The position numbers were made by a program, and so were the translations under genes. A model generated the notes under the pieces. That model was given only the letters and a program-made list of their open reading frames with translations, had not been told where the DNA came from and made no database searches. Shown in pieces: positions 36,183-45,253 of a stretch of 64,000 nt of DNA. Each line of letters opens with the position of its first letter. The stretch's first letter is position 1. The DNA comes from Sulfuricurvum sp. (GTDB taxonomy: Bacteria; Campylobacterota; Campylobacteria; Campylobacterales; Sulfurimonadaceae), in NCBI GenBank assembly GCA_028714915.1, contig JAQTLL010000004.1, forward strand, positions 124,001 to 188,000, read 5' to 3'.

Positions 36183-38120
36183 ATGACCATACATCGCTTT
36201 ATTCTCCTTTTCGCAACCATTTTTATGTTGCTGATTGTTGGGATGGTAAGCGCCTATTATCGATTTTATACGATAGAAATTTTTTTAGGGATTGCAGGTG
36301 GTGTTGGAGTATTGCTGGTTGCGATGTTTCAAGATATGTGGCATCAATCACAAAAGCTTCATGAAGCACTCGATATTTCCCATGATCTTGATGAAATTTT
36401 ACGTACTATTCTTGATATTAATCAAAGTCTCCTTTCCATTGAAGACAGTGATGTATCTATTCAAGCGTGCTGCAACAGATTGAGTCAGCATAGTGGATAC
36501 GGACTGTGTTGGATTGCATTAAAAACAGAGGAAGAATTGAGTATTCGCGGATACTCTGATGGTTCGTGTGGGGTATTGCATCCTGCGATGAAGATCTCTG
36601 TGGATGAGTCTGCTTCCTTTGCTCCAAGCGTCTTGGCGTATCGTGATAATACCATTGTGATGTTAGATCATCTTGAAGTACAGGAGTCTTTGGCAGCATG
36701 GAGTTTTATTGCCAAAGAGAGAGGATACGGCGCCATTATTGCCTTACCCTTGATTGCTCGCAATAATAGCCCCTTTGGTGTATTGACGTTGTATTCTCGT
36801 AACAGCGAAGGGTTTGCACCCAAAGAGATCGAAATGCTCCAAGAACTCTCCAGTGATATTAGTTTTGCCCTCTATTCACATACACAACGTGCCGAACTTA
36901 TACACCATTTGGGAATTGATAGCGTAAGTGGTCTTCCCAATCGGGTATCGCTGATTGATTATCTCTCGCTGCACCAGGTATCTGCTTTGGCGATTCTCAA
37001 TATTGACCGTTTTAGTGATATTAATGATGTATATGGAGTTGCTATTGGGGATCAGGTTTTGGCGGGATACGGATATTGGCTCTCAAAAAAAGTGGAAAAA
37101 ACAGTGGGTGTTCTTCTCTATAAGCTGGGAAGCGATGAGTATGCTCTTGTTTTTGACAAACACTCTAATGTTGAGGATGCTCTCGCTTTTTTAGAGTATT
37201 TGATCGATAAAACGGAAGAAGCATCGTTTGTAATTGAGGGGATTGAGGTGGTGATTAGCATCACGGTTGGATTTGACCCTAATTCTGAAAAATTGATTGA
37301 AAATGCGACTCGGGCACTCAAGCAAGCGAGAATAGAGAGGATAAAATTATCGGTTTACACACCGCTTTTGGGTGCCAAAAAAGAGCAAGCCAATAATATT
37401 GAATGGTACAAAGAGATCAAAGAAGCGCTTGAAGAGGAGCGTATTGTCCCCTATTTTCAACCAATAGTTGATAATAAAACCCATAAGATTATCAAATATG
37501 AAGCTCTAATTCGTCTGATTAAGCGAGACGGTACCGTTATCCTGCCTTACTATTTTCTTGATATCTCAAAAAAGATTCGTCTCTATCCCAGATTGACCAA
37601 AGCGATGATTGATAAAGTAGTAGAGCGTTTTGAGAAGTGTCTTATTCCCGTGAGTATCAACCTTTCAAGCGAAGATTTATTGAACCGTGAATTGGCAGAT
37701 TATATTGAAGAACAGCTAGTGCGGTACAACATGCAAGGACGTATCATTTTTGAGATATTAGAGAGCGAGGGAATAAGCAATTATACTGAAGTGAGCACTT
37801 TTATCGAGCGATTTAAAGCGATTGGATGCTCTTTTGCTATCGATGATTTTGGTTCCGGATACTCCAATTTTGAACATCTGCTTCGTCTTAATATTGATAC
37901 GCTCAAAATTGACGGTTCGCTTATCAGAAATCTCCCCTCTGACCAAAATGCCCAAATCATTGTGCGTCATATTTGTGATTTTGCACATGAAATGGGAATT
38001 AGTACGATAGCTGAGTTTGTGGCAGATGAAGCTATTTATAGTAAAGTTTTAGAGCTGGGAATTGATGCGTCACAGGGGTATTATTTTTATGAACCTTTGC
38101 CGGAAGCCTTGGCTGAGTGA
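36183..38120 (+). CDS. GAF-GGDEF-EAL c-di-GMP protein with degenerate GGDEF
   Basis: 645 aa. Two N-terminal TM helices (about 5-25 and 31-50) precede a GAF domain (about 80-235), a GGDEF domain (about 245-395) and an EAL domain (about 405-640). The cyclase motif is LGSDEYAL in place of GGDEF, so it is probably inactive or an allosteric GTP site. The EAL domain keeps YEALIRL, NLSSEDL, FEILESEG and IDDFGSGYSNFEHL, the pattern of an active c-di-GMP phosphodiesterase. It is the first gene of the sensory supercluster, with 111 bases to the PAS gene. Confidence 0.88.
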   Translation: MTIHRFILLFATIFMLLIVGMVSAYYRFYTIEIFLGIAGGVGVLLVAMFQDMWHQSQKLHEALDISHDLDEILRTILDINQSLLSIEDSDVSIQACCNRLSQHSGYGLCWIALKTEEELSIRGYSDGSCGVLHPAMKISVDESASFAPSVLAYRDNTIVMLDHLEVQESLAAWSFIAKERGYGAIIALPLIARNNSPFGVLTLYSRNSEGFAPKEIEMLQELSSDISFALYSHTQRAELIHHLGIDSVSGLPNRVSLIDYLSLHQVSALAILNIDRFSDINDVYGVAIGDQVLAGYGYWLSKKVEKTVGVLLYKLGSDEYALVFDKHSNVEDALAFLEYLIDKTEEASFVIEGIEVVISITVGFDPNSEKLIENATRALKQARIERIKLSVYTPLLGAKKEQANNIEWYKEIKEALEEERIVPYFQPIVDNKTHKIIKYEALIRLIKRDGTVILPYYFLDISKKIRLYPRLTKAMIDKVVERFEKCLIPVSINLSSEDLLNRELADYIEEQLVRYNMQGRIIFEILESEGISNYTEVSTFIERFKAIGCSFAIDDFGSGYSNFEHLLRLNIDTLKIDGSLIRNLPSDQNAQIIVRHICDFAHEMGISTIAEFVADEAIYSKVLELGIDASQGYYFYEPLPEALAE

Positions 38121-38231
38121 ATTGATTTTAAATAATAAAAAACTATCTATGCTCTTTCCTTTTCAGTTGATATTTAGAAACCTAACGTTAAGCTATCCGC
38201 CATATAAGGTTTACGATGGAGGGGTTAAGTA

Positions 38232-38660
38232 ATGGCAAAAACGGATGATACAGCCAAGATCGAAGGGCTAACATTTTTGGATGATGGTGAGGTCCTATAC
38301 GACGATTTGTATTTATTGTCAGAAACCGATGAAAAAGGAATTGTAACGTATGCCAATGATGCTTTTTTAAAAATTGCCGGGTGGAAACGAGAAGATATAG
38401 TGGGTCAGCCTCATAGTGTTGTTCGCCATCCTGATATGCCCCGTGCAGCATTCAAATCATTGTGGGACGATGTTCAAGAGAAAGGTTTTTGGACAGGATT
38501 TGTTAAAAATGCCCGTAAGAGCGGCGGGTTTTATTGGGTATATGCTACCGTTTTACGCTCTACTGATAAAAATGGAAGCGTTAAATATGTCTCCATTCGT
38601 ATTAAACCCTCACGTGACGACATCAAAAAATCAGAAGCGCTTTACGCGACATTGGACTAA
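38232..38660 (+). CDS. Aer-like PAS domain protein
   Basis: 142 aa, essentially one PAS domain (about 30-135). TDEKGIVTYANDAFLKIAGW, IVGQPHSVVRHPDMPRAAFKSLW and GFWTGFVKNARKSGGFYWV resemble the FAD-binding PAS of Aer and Campylobacter CetB. It has no membrane helix or output domain. It lies ten bases before the soluble receptor gene, so I infer that it supplies redox/energy input to that receptor, as CetB does for CetA. A GGAGGGG ribosome site precedes the ATG. Confidence 0.85.
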   Translation: MAKTDDTAKIEGLTFLDDGEVLYDDLYLLSETDEKGIVTYANDAFLKIAGWKREDIVGQPHSVVRHPDMPRAAFKSLWDDVQEKGFWTGFVKNARKSGGFYWVYATVLRSTDKNGSVKYVSIRIKPSRDDIKKSEALYATLD

Positions 38661-38669
38661 GGAAGTATT

Positions 38670-40556
38670 ATGGCATTAATAAGACGAGCAGAGAACTCCC
38701 CGGTAGCTGCGGGCGGGAATGTAGGACCGGATAAACGACGTCAGCGTACATTGGCGAAACAGCAGCAGATTTCTGAAAGTATTGCAGGGGTTGCAACCAC
38801 AATTTTAGACAATGCGCAAGAGAGCGTCAGTGCTATCGAGCAGCTAAAAAGCTCAATGGAGCAAATCGCAACGGCTGCGGAAGAAAATAGCGGAGCAAGT
38901 GAGCAAGCGCTCAAAAATGTCCGCTCTATCAGCTCGAATATCGGACGGATGACGAGCAGTATTGATACGGTGATTAGCTCGACCTTGGCTGCGGGTGAAA
39001 ATATTATGAGTTCTGTCGGGACGATCAATACGTCGGTGGAGCGGATGGCAAAAGCCGTCAATGTTGCAAAAACATCCTCTAAAAAATCGGAAGAATTGAA
39101 ACTTTCCTCTGAAAATATCGGTGAAGCGGTCGGATTTATTGCGAAAATTGCCGATCAGACAAATCTGTTAGCCCTTAATGCCGCTATTGAAGCCAGCCGT
39201 GCCAAAGAGCATGGTAAAGGATTTGCGGTTGTTGCGGATGAGACGCGTGCTTTGGCGGGTGAGTCTGAAAAGAACGCTGATTTTATCTCTCGTCTTGTCA
39301 ATAAAATTCAAGAGAGTATTGACGGGATTATCAAAAGTATCAATACCACTACCAATATTATCGAACAAACGGGCGGACGCGGCAGTGCGTTGAGCTTCAA
39401 AATGGAAGAGCTTACTAAAATTGCTGTCTATTCGGTTGAAGCAGCACGCAGTATGAGCGGTTATACGCAAAGCCTTAGCCATTCCATAACTCTTATCAAT
39501 GACGGTTCCAAAGATATTGCTGATGCTTCCAGTGAGATTGCCCGTTCGGTTGAAAAAACCCTTAACAGTATTGAGATGCAAAGCAATTCACTTGTACAAA
39601 CCGAAGAGGATATCAAAGAGCTCAACAACCTCTCCGAAGAGCTTAAATACTCAACCGATACAATGAAATCAGCAGAAGAGATTGCCGCTTCTGCGGATGC
39701 AATCAGCTCATCAATGGAAGATATTCAAAGTTCTCTCAAAGAAGTAACCTTAGGACTAAACCAAATCGAAGCTGCTTCGCAAGCAACCAACCAAAGCGCA
39801 ATTGCGAACAAAGAACTGTTTGAAAGCGGTGTAAGTGCCTCCAAAGACATCTCCAAGCTCATCGAAATCGCACGTCGAAATTTTGATTTGCTCAAAGTGT
39901 CATTTGTGGATGTAAAAGGGCAAATGAGCGGAATCAGCAATGATTTTACCGCCTCTATGAATGAGGGGGGGAGTGCGAGCCGTGAGCTTGATGTGATTGT
40001 CAAAGAGACGCGCAATGTCGATAAAACGGTGGGGAGTATCAGTAACAGCATTATTCAGCTTAATATGCTTGCCATCAGCGGCTCTATCGAAGCGGCGCGT
40101 GCAGGAGATTTTGGTAAAGGTTTTGCGGTGGTCAGTGCCGACATCCGTAACCTCGCCAAAGACTCTGAATCCAATACCGAGAAAATTAATGATACTATCG
40201 AATCGATGAACGCTGAAATTGATACCGTTCGTACAGAGTGGCTAAAACTGCTCGTCAATCAAGAGGGTGAAAAAGATCAAATTACGGCATTGATTCATGA
40301 GATCGATAAGATTACAACAATGTTGATTGATTTGTTGGATCGTTTTACGGGTCTAAAGTCTATTAATGATCAAAATATCGAAGGACTTAACCAAGGGCTC
40401 ATCGGAATCAGCGAAATTCAAAAAGCCGTTGAGCTCTCGGCACGTAATGCCCAAGAGTCACGAAAAGCCAGTGAACTGATTATTGAAACCGTGAGTCACA
40501 TCTCTGAGGGGGTTGAAGAGTTGGCTGTTATGGCAGATGAGCTTCAACAAGGATAA
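38670..40556 (+). CDS. Soluble chemoreceptor with two MCP signalling tips
   Basis: 628 aa, almost entirely coiled coil, with no TM helix and no recognisable ligand domain. Two separate hairpin-tip sequences are present: [22 protein letters not shown] with [15 protein letters not shown] (about 160-196), and SIIQLNMLAISGSIEAARAGD with GKGFAVVSADIRNLA (about 460-497). The second tip is more divergent. Vibrio cholerae DosM also has two signalling domains and bridges the two layers of a cytoplasmic array; the same role is inferred here. It probably pairs with the PAS protein encoded just upstream and with the multi-CheW proteins downstream. Confidence 0.85.
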   Translation: MALIRRAENSPVAAGGNVGPDKRRQRTLAKQQQISESIAGVATTILDNAQESVSAIEQLKSSMEQIATAAEENSGASEQALKNVRSISSNIGRMTSSIDTVISSTLAAGENIMSSVGTINTSVERMAKAVNVAKTSSKKSEELKLSSENIGEAVGFIAKIADQTNLLALNAAIEASRAKEHGKGFAVVADETRALAGESEKNADFISRLVNKIQESIDGIIKSINTTTNIIEQTGGRGSALSFKMEELTKIAVYSVEAARSMSGYTQSLSHSITLINDGSKDIADASSEIARSVEKTLNSIEMQSNSLVQTEEDIKELNNLSEELKYSTDTMKSAEEIAASADAISSSMEDIQSSLKEVTLGLNQIEAASQATNQSAIANKELFESGVSASKDISKLIEIARRNFDLLKVSFVDVKGQMSGISNDFTASMNEGGSASRELDVIVKETRNVDKTVGSISNSIIQLNMLAISGSIEAARAGDFGKGFAVVSADIRNLAKDSESNTEKINDTIESMNAEIDTVRTEWLKLLVNQEGEKDQITALIHEIDKITTMLIDLLDRFTGLKSINDQNIEGLNQGLIGISEIQKAVELSARNAQESRKASELIIETVSHISEGVEELAVMADELQQG

Positions 40557-40561
40557 TCTTA

Positions 40562-41941
40562 ATGCTTATCGAAGAAATTCTGATTATTCGACATGGTGAA
40601 ATTGCTTTTGGTATTTCCACCTCTTTTATCGGTCAAATTCTTCGTGTTCCTGATATTACCCCCTTGGCACTTAGCCCATGTGAAGTTCGAGGGTTATGTG
40701 CACTTGGGGGAAATATTGCTACGGTGATTGATATTAATCTTCTTTTGGGATTGCCGGCATGTGACGGAACTGCACCCAAAAATAGAGTCATTACCCTAAA
40801 TGCTCCTTGGAGTGCATTGTGCTTGCTTGTAGATGAGGTCAGTATTTCGATCACGGTTGATCCTGAAAAAATTGAATATCTGGAGATGCATAAAGATGTA
40901 ATTGCTGCGATCGTTCACCATGAGAATGAGTTGATTCAAGTTATTGATTTAGACTATACCATGAAGCGTGTGCAAAAAATATCTGTGAACCCTCGTAATA
41001 TCAGCGACAAGAGTATCTCTCTCGTGCAACAAGGTGTTAAAACAAAGGAAAAAGAGCGTTATCTTGTCTTTAAAATGGGAGGGGCTCAATATGCATTGTT
41101 GATTGATAACCTCCGAGAGATTTTAAATGCTGATATTGCCATTACGGCTATTGCAGGTTCTAACCGTGAGATACAAGGAATGATGTCGTTGCGAAACGAG
41201 CTTATTGTTGTGGCCGACTTACGCGTATATTACCATTATGAACCGTGCTTTGGGGATAAAAACAGAATTATAATTGTTGAGCATCAAGGTAAAACGTTGG
41301 GGCTTGTTATTGATGAGATTGTGAATATTCATGAATTTTCTCAATCAGATATTGATACCAGCCGCGATCATGGGAATAATAATCAAATATCAGGGGTTAT
41401 TCAAAGCCATGATCATCTTATTTCGCTGATTGGCGAGGAGCTCATTGCGTCGATTATGTCTCATAATGAAGAAATTATTGTAAATAGTGTGGCTGTATCA
41501 GCCGAAGAAAAGCAAGAAAAATCAACAGAAGTAGTGATTTTTCAGTTGGGAAGCTGCGAGTATGCGTTTGAGATTGAAGAAGTGGCTGAAATTATCGATA
41601 TGATTCCTGTGACACCGGTTGCGGATGCTCACAAAATGATTGATGGAATTATCAATATCCGAGGGCAGATTGTAACGATTGGATCATTGCACAAACGGCT
41701 GGGGATTGAGTCATTGCACAGAGACAATCAAAAAATTATTATCTGTCATGCGCAAGGATCTCGGATTGGATTTTTTGTCAACAGCGTGAGTGATGTTATG
41801 GCAATTCCTTATGATCAGATGCGTAAGGATGATGGCGAAGAGGGGATGTTTTCACATGTTCTTCACCTAGATGAGGGGAGACGGTTGGTAATGTTATTTA
41901 AGCCCAATGTATCCCAGATGATTCGAGGAGAGAAGGGGTGA
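40562..41941 (+). CDS. Triple-CheW-domain adaptor protein
   Basis: 459 aa comprising three consecutive CheW-like domains at about 1-140, 165-305 and 325-455, each with the pattern of strand, GxxxYAxxI/VxxVxEI, GMMSLR/GIINIRG and VxDLR-type loop (for example ALLIDNLREILN; YAFEIEEVAEIIDM; IDGIINIRGQIVTI). No receiver domain is fused, so it is not CheV. The first domain is the most divergent. It likely links the receptor to CheA in the array lattice. It overlaps cheB by four bases. Confidence 0.85.
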   Translation: MLIEEILIIRHGEIAFGISTSFIGQILRVPDITPLALSPCEVRGLCALGGNIATVIDINLLLGLPACDGTAPKNRVITLNAPWSALCLLVDEVSISITVDPEKIEYLEMHKDVIAAIVHHENELIQVIDLDYTMKRVQKISVNPRNISDKSISLVQQGVKTKEKERYLVFKMGGAQYALLIDNLREILNADIAITAIAGSNREIQGMMSLRNELIVVADLRVYYHYEPCFGDKNRIIIVEHQGKTLGLVIDEIVNIHEFSQSDIDTSRDHGNNNQISGVIQSHDHLISLIGEELIASIMSHNEEIIVNSVAVSAEEKQEKSTEVVIFQLGSCEYAFEIEEVAEIIDMIPVTPVADAHKMIDGIINIRGQIVTIGSLHKRLGIESLHRDNQKIIICHAQGSRIGFFVNSVSDVMAIPYDQMRKDDGEEGMFSHVLHLDEGRRLVMLFKPNVSQMIRGEKG

Positions 41942-42996
41942 AAAAAGTATTGATAGCTGACGATTCTGCCTTGGTTCGCAAACAGCTCAGTGAGATCATT
42001 GGGACATTGAATTTTGAAATCGAAACGGTACGAAATGGGTATGAAGCGGTACAAAAAGCAATAGAAACTCAATATGATGTCATTACGATGGATATTAATA
42101 TGCCTGTAATGGATGGTCTTACTGCGGTTAAACGTATTATGGAAGTACGTCCTACCCCCATATTGATGATTAGCTCTCTCACCACCGAGAGTGCCGGTAT
42201 TACAATGGAAGCATTGGATGCAGGCGCTGTCGATTATATCGCCAAACCCGGAACTATGAATGTGGGTAAATCTGAGAATCGAGAAGATATTCTTGCCAAA
42301 GTAACCTCGCTTAGCCGTATTCCTCCCCGCAGGCTAAAGACGATTGCCAGACGATCGGTACAGCGAGAAAAACCTCTGAATGCTCGCATAGGTGAACGCT
42401 CACAGCGTCCTGTTTTTGTGGATGTATCAAAAGTTTTGCTTATTGGTGCCTCTACGGGAGGACCTGGATTGATCGAGCAGATATGTAAAGCCCTTCCCAG
42501 CGGATTTCCCTATGCGGTATGTATTGTTCAGCATATGCCGGAACAATTTACTGCTGCCTTTGCAATGAGGCTGGATAAGGTTAGTACGTTGCCTGTAATC
42601 GAGTGCAAAGACCATATGGAACTCTCAAGCGGAGTGATTTATCTTGCTCGCGGCGGTGTGCATATGCATTTTGCAAAAAAAGTGACGGGTAAATTTGTAA
42701 TACGTGAAGAGAGCAACAAGAATAACCGTTTTTTCCAACCCAGCGTAGATGAGATGTTTGAAAGTGCACTTAAAGTATTCTCGGGGGATCAAATTACCGC
42801 CGTTTTGTTGACGGGGATTGGGGATGACGGAGCCAATGGGATGGTAAAGATCAAAAAAGCGGGCGGATTTACCATCGGAGAGTCGGAAGAAACGGCAACG
42901 GTATATGGTATGCCCAAAGAGGCGTTTGATCGAGGCGGAGTATCACAGCAGTTACCGTTTCCAAAAATTGTACGTGCACTGCAAACATTGCGTTAA
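41938..42996 (+). CDS. cheB: Protein-glutamate methylesterase CheB
   Basis: 352 aa. The receiver domain (about 1-120) has acidic D8/D9-type residues in IADDS and the phosphoacceptor Asp52 in ITMDINMPVMDG. The methylesterase domain (about 162-350) has Ser172 in LIGASTGGPG, His199 in VQHMPEQF and Asp296 in LTGIGDDGANG. It demethylates receptors for adaptation. The GTG start at 41938 overlaps the preceding stop. Its partner cheR is two genes downstream. Confidence 0.95.
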   Translation: MKKVLIADDSALVRKQLSEIIGTLNFEIETVRNGYEAVQKAIETQYDVITMDINMPVMDGLTAVKRIMEVRPTPILMISSLTTESAGITMEALDAGAVDYIAKPGTMNVGKSENREDILAKVTSLSRIPPRRLKTIARRSVQREKPLNARIGERSQRPVFVDVSKVLLIGASTGGPGLIEQICKALPSGFPYAVCIVQHMPEQFTAAFAMRLDKVSTLPVIECKDHMELSSGVIYLARGGVHMHFAKKVTGKFVIREESNKNNRFFQPSVDEMFESALKVFSGDQITAVLLTGIGDDGANGMVKIKKAGGFTIGESEETATVYGMPKEAFDRGGVSQQLPFPKIVRALQTLR

Positions 42997-43006
42997 AGGG
43001 GATTAT

Positions 43007-43633
43007 ATGGCATTAATAAAAAAACATACCGCACCTGTGGTAGACACATTTCCACCTTTGCAGACGCTTCCGGAGGCTATGGCCTATTATCACTCCAATG
43101 AGGGAGCTTTTGATGCTCAAGCGTATGCGGCTGAAAAAATAGCTTCCTTTGATGGAGGTGGAGCAAAATTAGTTCATCTACTGGTGGATGACCCTCATAT
43201 TCATAAAGATATGGCAAGTTATATCGCCTCGCTGCTCACCTCGATGGAGGGCAAGCGTGCTCCTATCGAAGCGGTGATGGATTTGTTAAAAGTGCGTAAC
43301 GCCTATATCCGCAATCTAGGAATCACGACACTTCAAAGCTATGGAGATGCCATAAAATACTACATTGTGAAATTTCTTATCGGGAATGATCGTGATTTGC
43401 GTATTTTTGCCATCAACGTCTTGGGAGATGTTAATTTTGCCGAATCACGGGAAATGCTGGTTGAGCTTTTGGAGAATGAGACGGATATTAATGTGGCAAT
43501 GACGGCTGTTGATTATATGGCTGAAATAGGGGAAGTCCGTGATATAGAACTTCTTAATAGCGTTAAAAGCCATTTTAATGATCCGTATGTTAATTTTGCG
43601 GTTGATAATGCTATTCGTAGCATTCGGGGGTAG
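43007..43633 (+). CDS. HEAT-repeat-like protein between cheB and cheR
   Basis: 208 aa from ATG 43007 (AAGGGGAT upstream); a longer frame into cheB is not supported. From about residue 45 it shows paired helices in units of about 30 residues (LVHLLVDDPHIHKDMASYIASLL; AVMDLLKVRNAYIRNLGITTL; IVKFLIGNDRDLRIFAINVLG; LVELLENETDINVAMTAVDYMAEIG), the pattern of HEAT repeats. Such solenoids bind proteins. In this location it may scaffold CheB/CheR or another array part. No enzyme motif is seen. Confidence 0.75.
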   Translation: MALIKKHTAPVVDTFPPLQTLPEAMAYYHSNEGAFDAQAYAAEKIASFDGGGAKLVHLLVDDPHIHKDMASYIASLLTSMEGKRAPIEAVMDLLKVRNAYIRNLGITTLQSYGDAIKYYIVKFLIGNDRDLRIFAINVLGDVNFAESREMLVELLENETDINVAMTAVDYMAEIGEVRDIELLNSVKSHFNDPYVNFAVDNAIRSIRG

Positions 43634-43636
43634 CGT

Positions 43637-44467
43637 ATGGTCTATCTTCTAAACGACGAGAGCTTCCATAAAATGACCGATTATATCTACCGCAAGACGG
43701 GGATTTTTTTGGAAGTGGACAAGCATTTCGATAAACTGGCAAAATACATCGATACACGCGCAAAAGTTATCGGTGCCGATTCCTTTCGAAAGTATTTTTA
43801 TACGCTGCGATTTGAGGACAAGGATGGGAGAGAGTTTCAGGAACTTATGAACGCCATGACGGTTAATGAGACCTATTTCTATCGGGAAAAAGAGCAATTT
43901 GAAGTTTTGGTTGATCGTATTTTGCCGGAGCTTCACGCCACTAGACCGCGCACAGCACCCATTCGCATTTTGTGTGCTCCCTGCTCGACGGGAGAAGAAC
44001 CTTATTCGGTTATTTTGCATTTGCTTGAAGAGGGACGGTTGATTGAGGATAGAGATATTGAAGTCGTTGGAATTGATATTGATTCTACGGTTATTGCCAA
44101 AGCAAAAGCAGCCAAATATTCAGAACGTTCAGTTCATGCTATCCCTCCCGGCGTGTTGGCAAAATATTTTAAAAAACGGACCCTTGGATTTGATCTGATT
44201 GATGATTTGGTCGGAACCGTTGATTTCAAAGTCGCCAACGTCTTTGATAAAGCGCAAATGCGTCAATTGGGCAAGTTTGATATTATCTTTTCACGTAATA
44301 TGCTTATCTATTTTGATGATGCCAGCCGTAAAGAGGTGGCTATGAGTTTTTATGATATGGTCAATGTCGGCGGATATGTGTTATTAGGTCATGCGGAGTA
44401 TATGAGTCGTATTACATCCGTTTTTAAAGCCAAAAAAATCGATTCGACATTAATTTATCAAAAATAG
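43637..44467 (+). CDS. cheR: Chemotaxis methyltransferase CheR
   Basis: 276 aa. The N-terminal helical domain (about 1-80) includes YIYRKTGIFLEVDK. NAMTVNETYFYREKEQFEVL and the SAM site ILCAPCSTGEEPYSVI, DIDSTVIAKAKAAKYSERSV and DIIFSRNMLIYFD complete the family pattern. It methylates receptor glutamates using S-adenosylmethionine. It starts three bases after the HEAT-like gene. There is no C-terminal pentapeptide-binding extension. Confidence 0.95.
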   Translation: MVYLLNDESFHKMTDYIYRKTGIFLEVDKHFDKLAKYIDTRAKVIGADSFRKYFYTLRFEDKDGREFQELMNAMTVNETYFYREKEQFEVLVDRILPELHATRPRTAPIRILCAPCSTGEEPYSVILHLLEEGRLIEDRDIEVVGIDIDSTVIAKAKAAKYSERSVHAIPPGVLAKYFKKRTLGFDLIDDLVGTVDFKVANVFDKAQMRQLGKFDIIFSRNMLIYFDDASRKEVAMSFYDMVNVGGYVLLGHAEYMSRITSVFKAKKIDSTLIYQK

Positions 44468-44479
44468 GAGAATACCACC

Positions 44480-44851
44480 ATGCCATTAGTTATATTTGTA
44501 GACGATAGTGAAACCGCATTAGCTTCCACTCGGATGGTTACGGATACGATGCCCATTACGGTCAAGCAGTATTTAAGTGCAACCGATGCACTTCGGGAAA
44601 TTCAAGGGGGAATGACACCGGATTTGATTATCACCGATATGAATATGCCGGTGATGAACGGATTTGAGTTTTTGCAAGGGCTTCGTGCACATCCGGCGAC
44701 ATCGCGCACCCCTGTGTTGATGCTCACGACCGAAACCCGTGATGAGTTAAAACAACAAGGAAAAGCGTTGGGATTAACAGGATGGATTGTCAAGCCTTTC
44801 AACCCTGCACAGCTCAAGCAAGCGATTGCACGAGTATTACGGCTTGCGTAA
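44480..44851 (+). CDS. Single-domain response regulator (CheY-like)
   Basis: 123 aa receiver. The acidic pair is in FVDDS (8-9), the phosphoacceptor is Asp53 in IITDMNMPVMNG, the Thr is in MLTTET and the Lys in WIVKPF. It is one of two CheY-like proteins in this cluster and sits just before the CheZ-like gene, three bases apart. One of the two may be the output regulator and the other a phosphate sink. Confidence 0.9.
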   Translation: MPLVIFVDDSETALASTRMVTDTMPITVKQYLSATDALREIQGGMTPDLIITDMNMPVMNGFEFLQGLRAHPATSRTPVLMLTTETRDELKQQGKALGLTGWIVKPFNPAQLKQAIARVLRLA

Positions 44852-44854
44852 CCC

Positions 44855-45244
44855 ATGCAATTTTTACATACATTGGATGGCTTGTTAGAGCATATTAAGA
44901 CGGTAGAAAACCAAACAATAGAGCTTACCCGTGAAGGGCAGCTTCGAATAATACGTTTTATTGAAAAACAAGGTTTGACTCTTGACGATGAGACCCTCGA
45001 AGCGATGCAGTATCAAGATATAATAGCTCAACAGCTGGGGGCAACGATTGAAGCGATTGAAAATGCTCAAACACATTTAGACTCTTTTTTACAAGCATTT
45101 AATAAAGACGATTCTTTATCAACACAAAGCTTAGAGAAAATGCAGGGAAAATTAACATCAGCGCTTGAAAGAGCAAAAGAGAAGCATTTGGCTTTTGGCG
45201 GAAAGATACAGCATCAAGATGATGACGGTATAGAGTTTTTTTAG
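44855..45244 (+). CDS. Small CheZ-like CheY phosphatase
   Basis: 129 aa, mostly helical. MQYQDIIAQQ (51-60) places Asp55 and Gln59 four residues apart as in the CheZ active site (QDLTGQ in E. coli, Asp143/Gln147). The tail HQDDDGIEFF resembles the acidic-aromatic CheY-binding peptide at the CheZ C-terminus. It is only about 60% of the E. coli length, so the long helical hairpin must be reduced. Its position between two cheY-like genes supports a role as CheY-P phosphatase; the assignment is inference from motif and context. Confidence 0.65.
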   Translation: MQFLHTLDGLLEHIKTVENQTIELTREGQLRIIRFIEKQGLTLDDETLEAMQYQDIIAQQLGATIEAIENAQTHLDSFLQAFNKDDSLSTQSLEKMQGKLTSALERAKEKHLAFGGKIQHQDDDGIEFF

Positions 45245-45253
45245 GAGAAGTAG

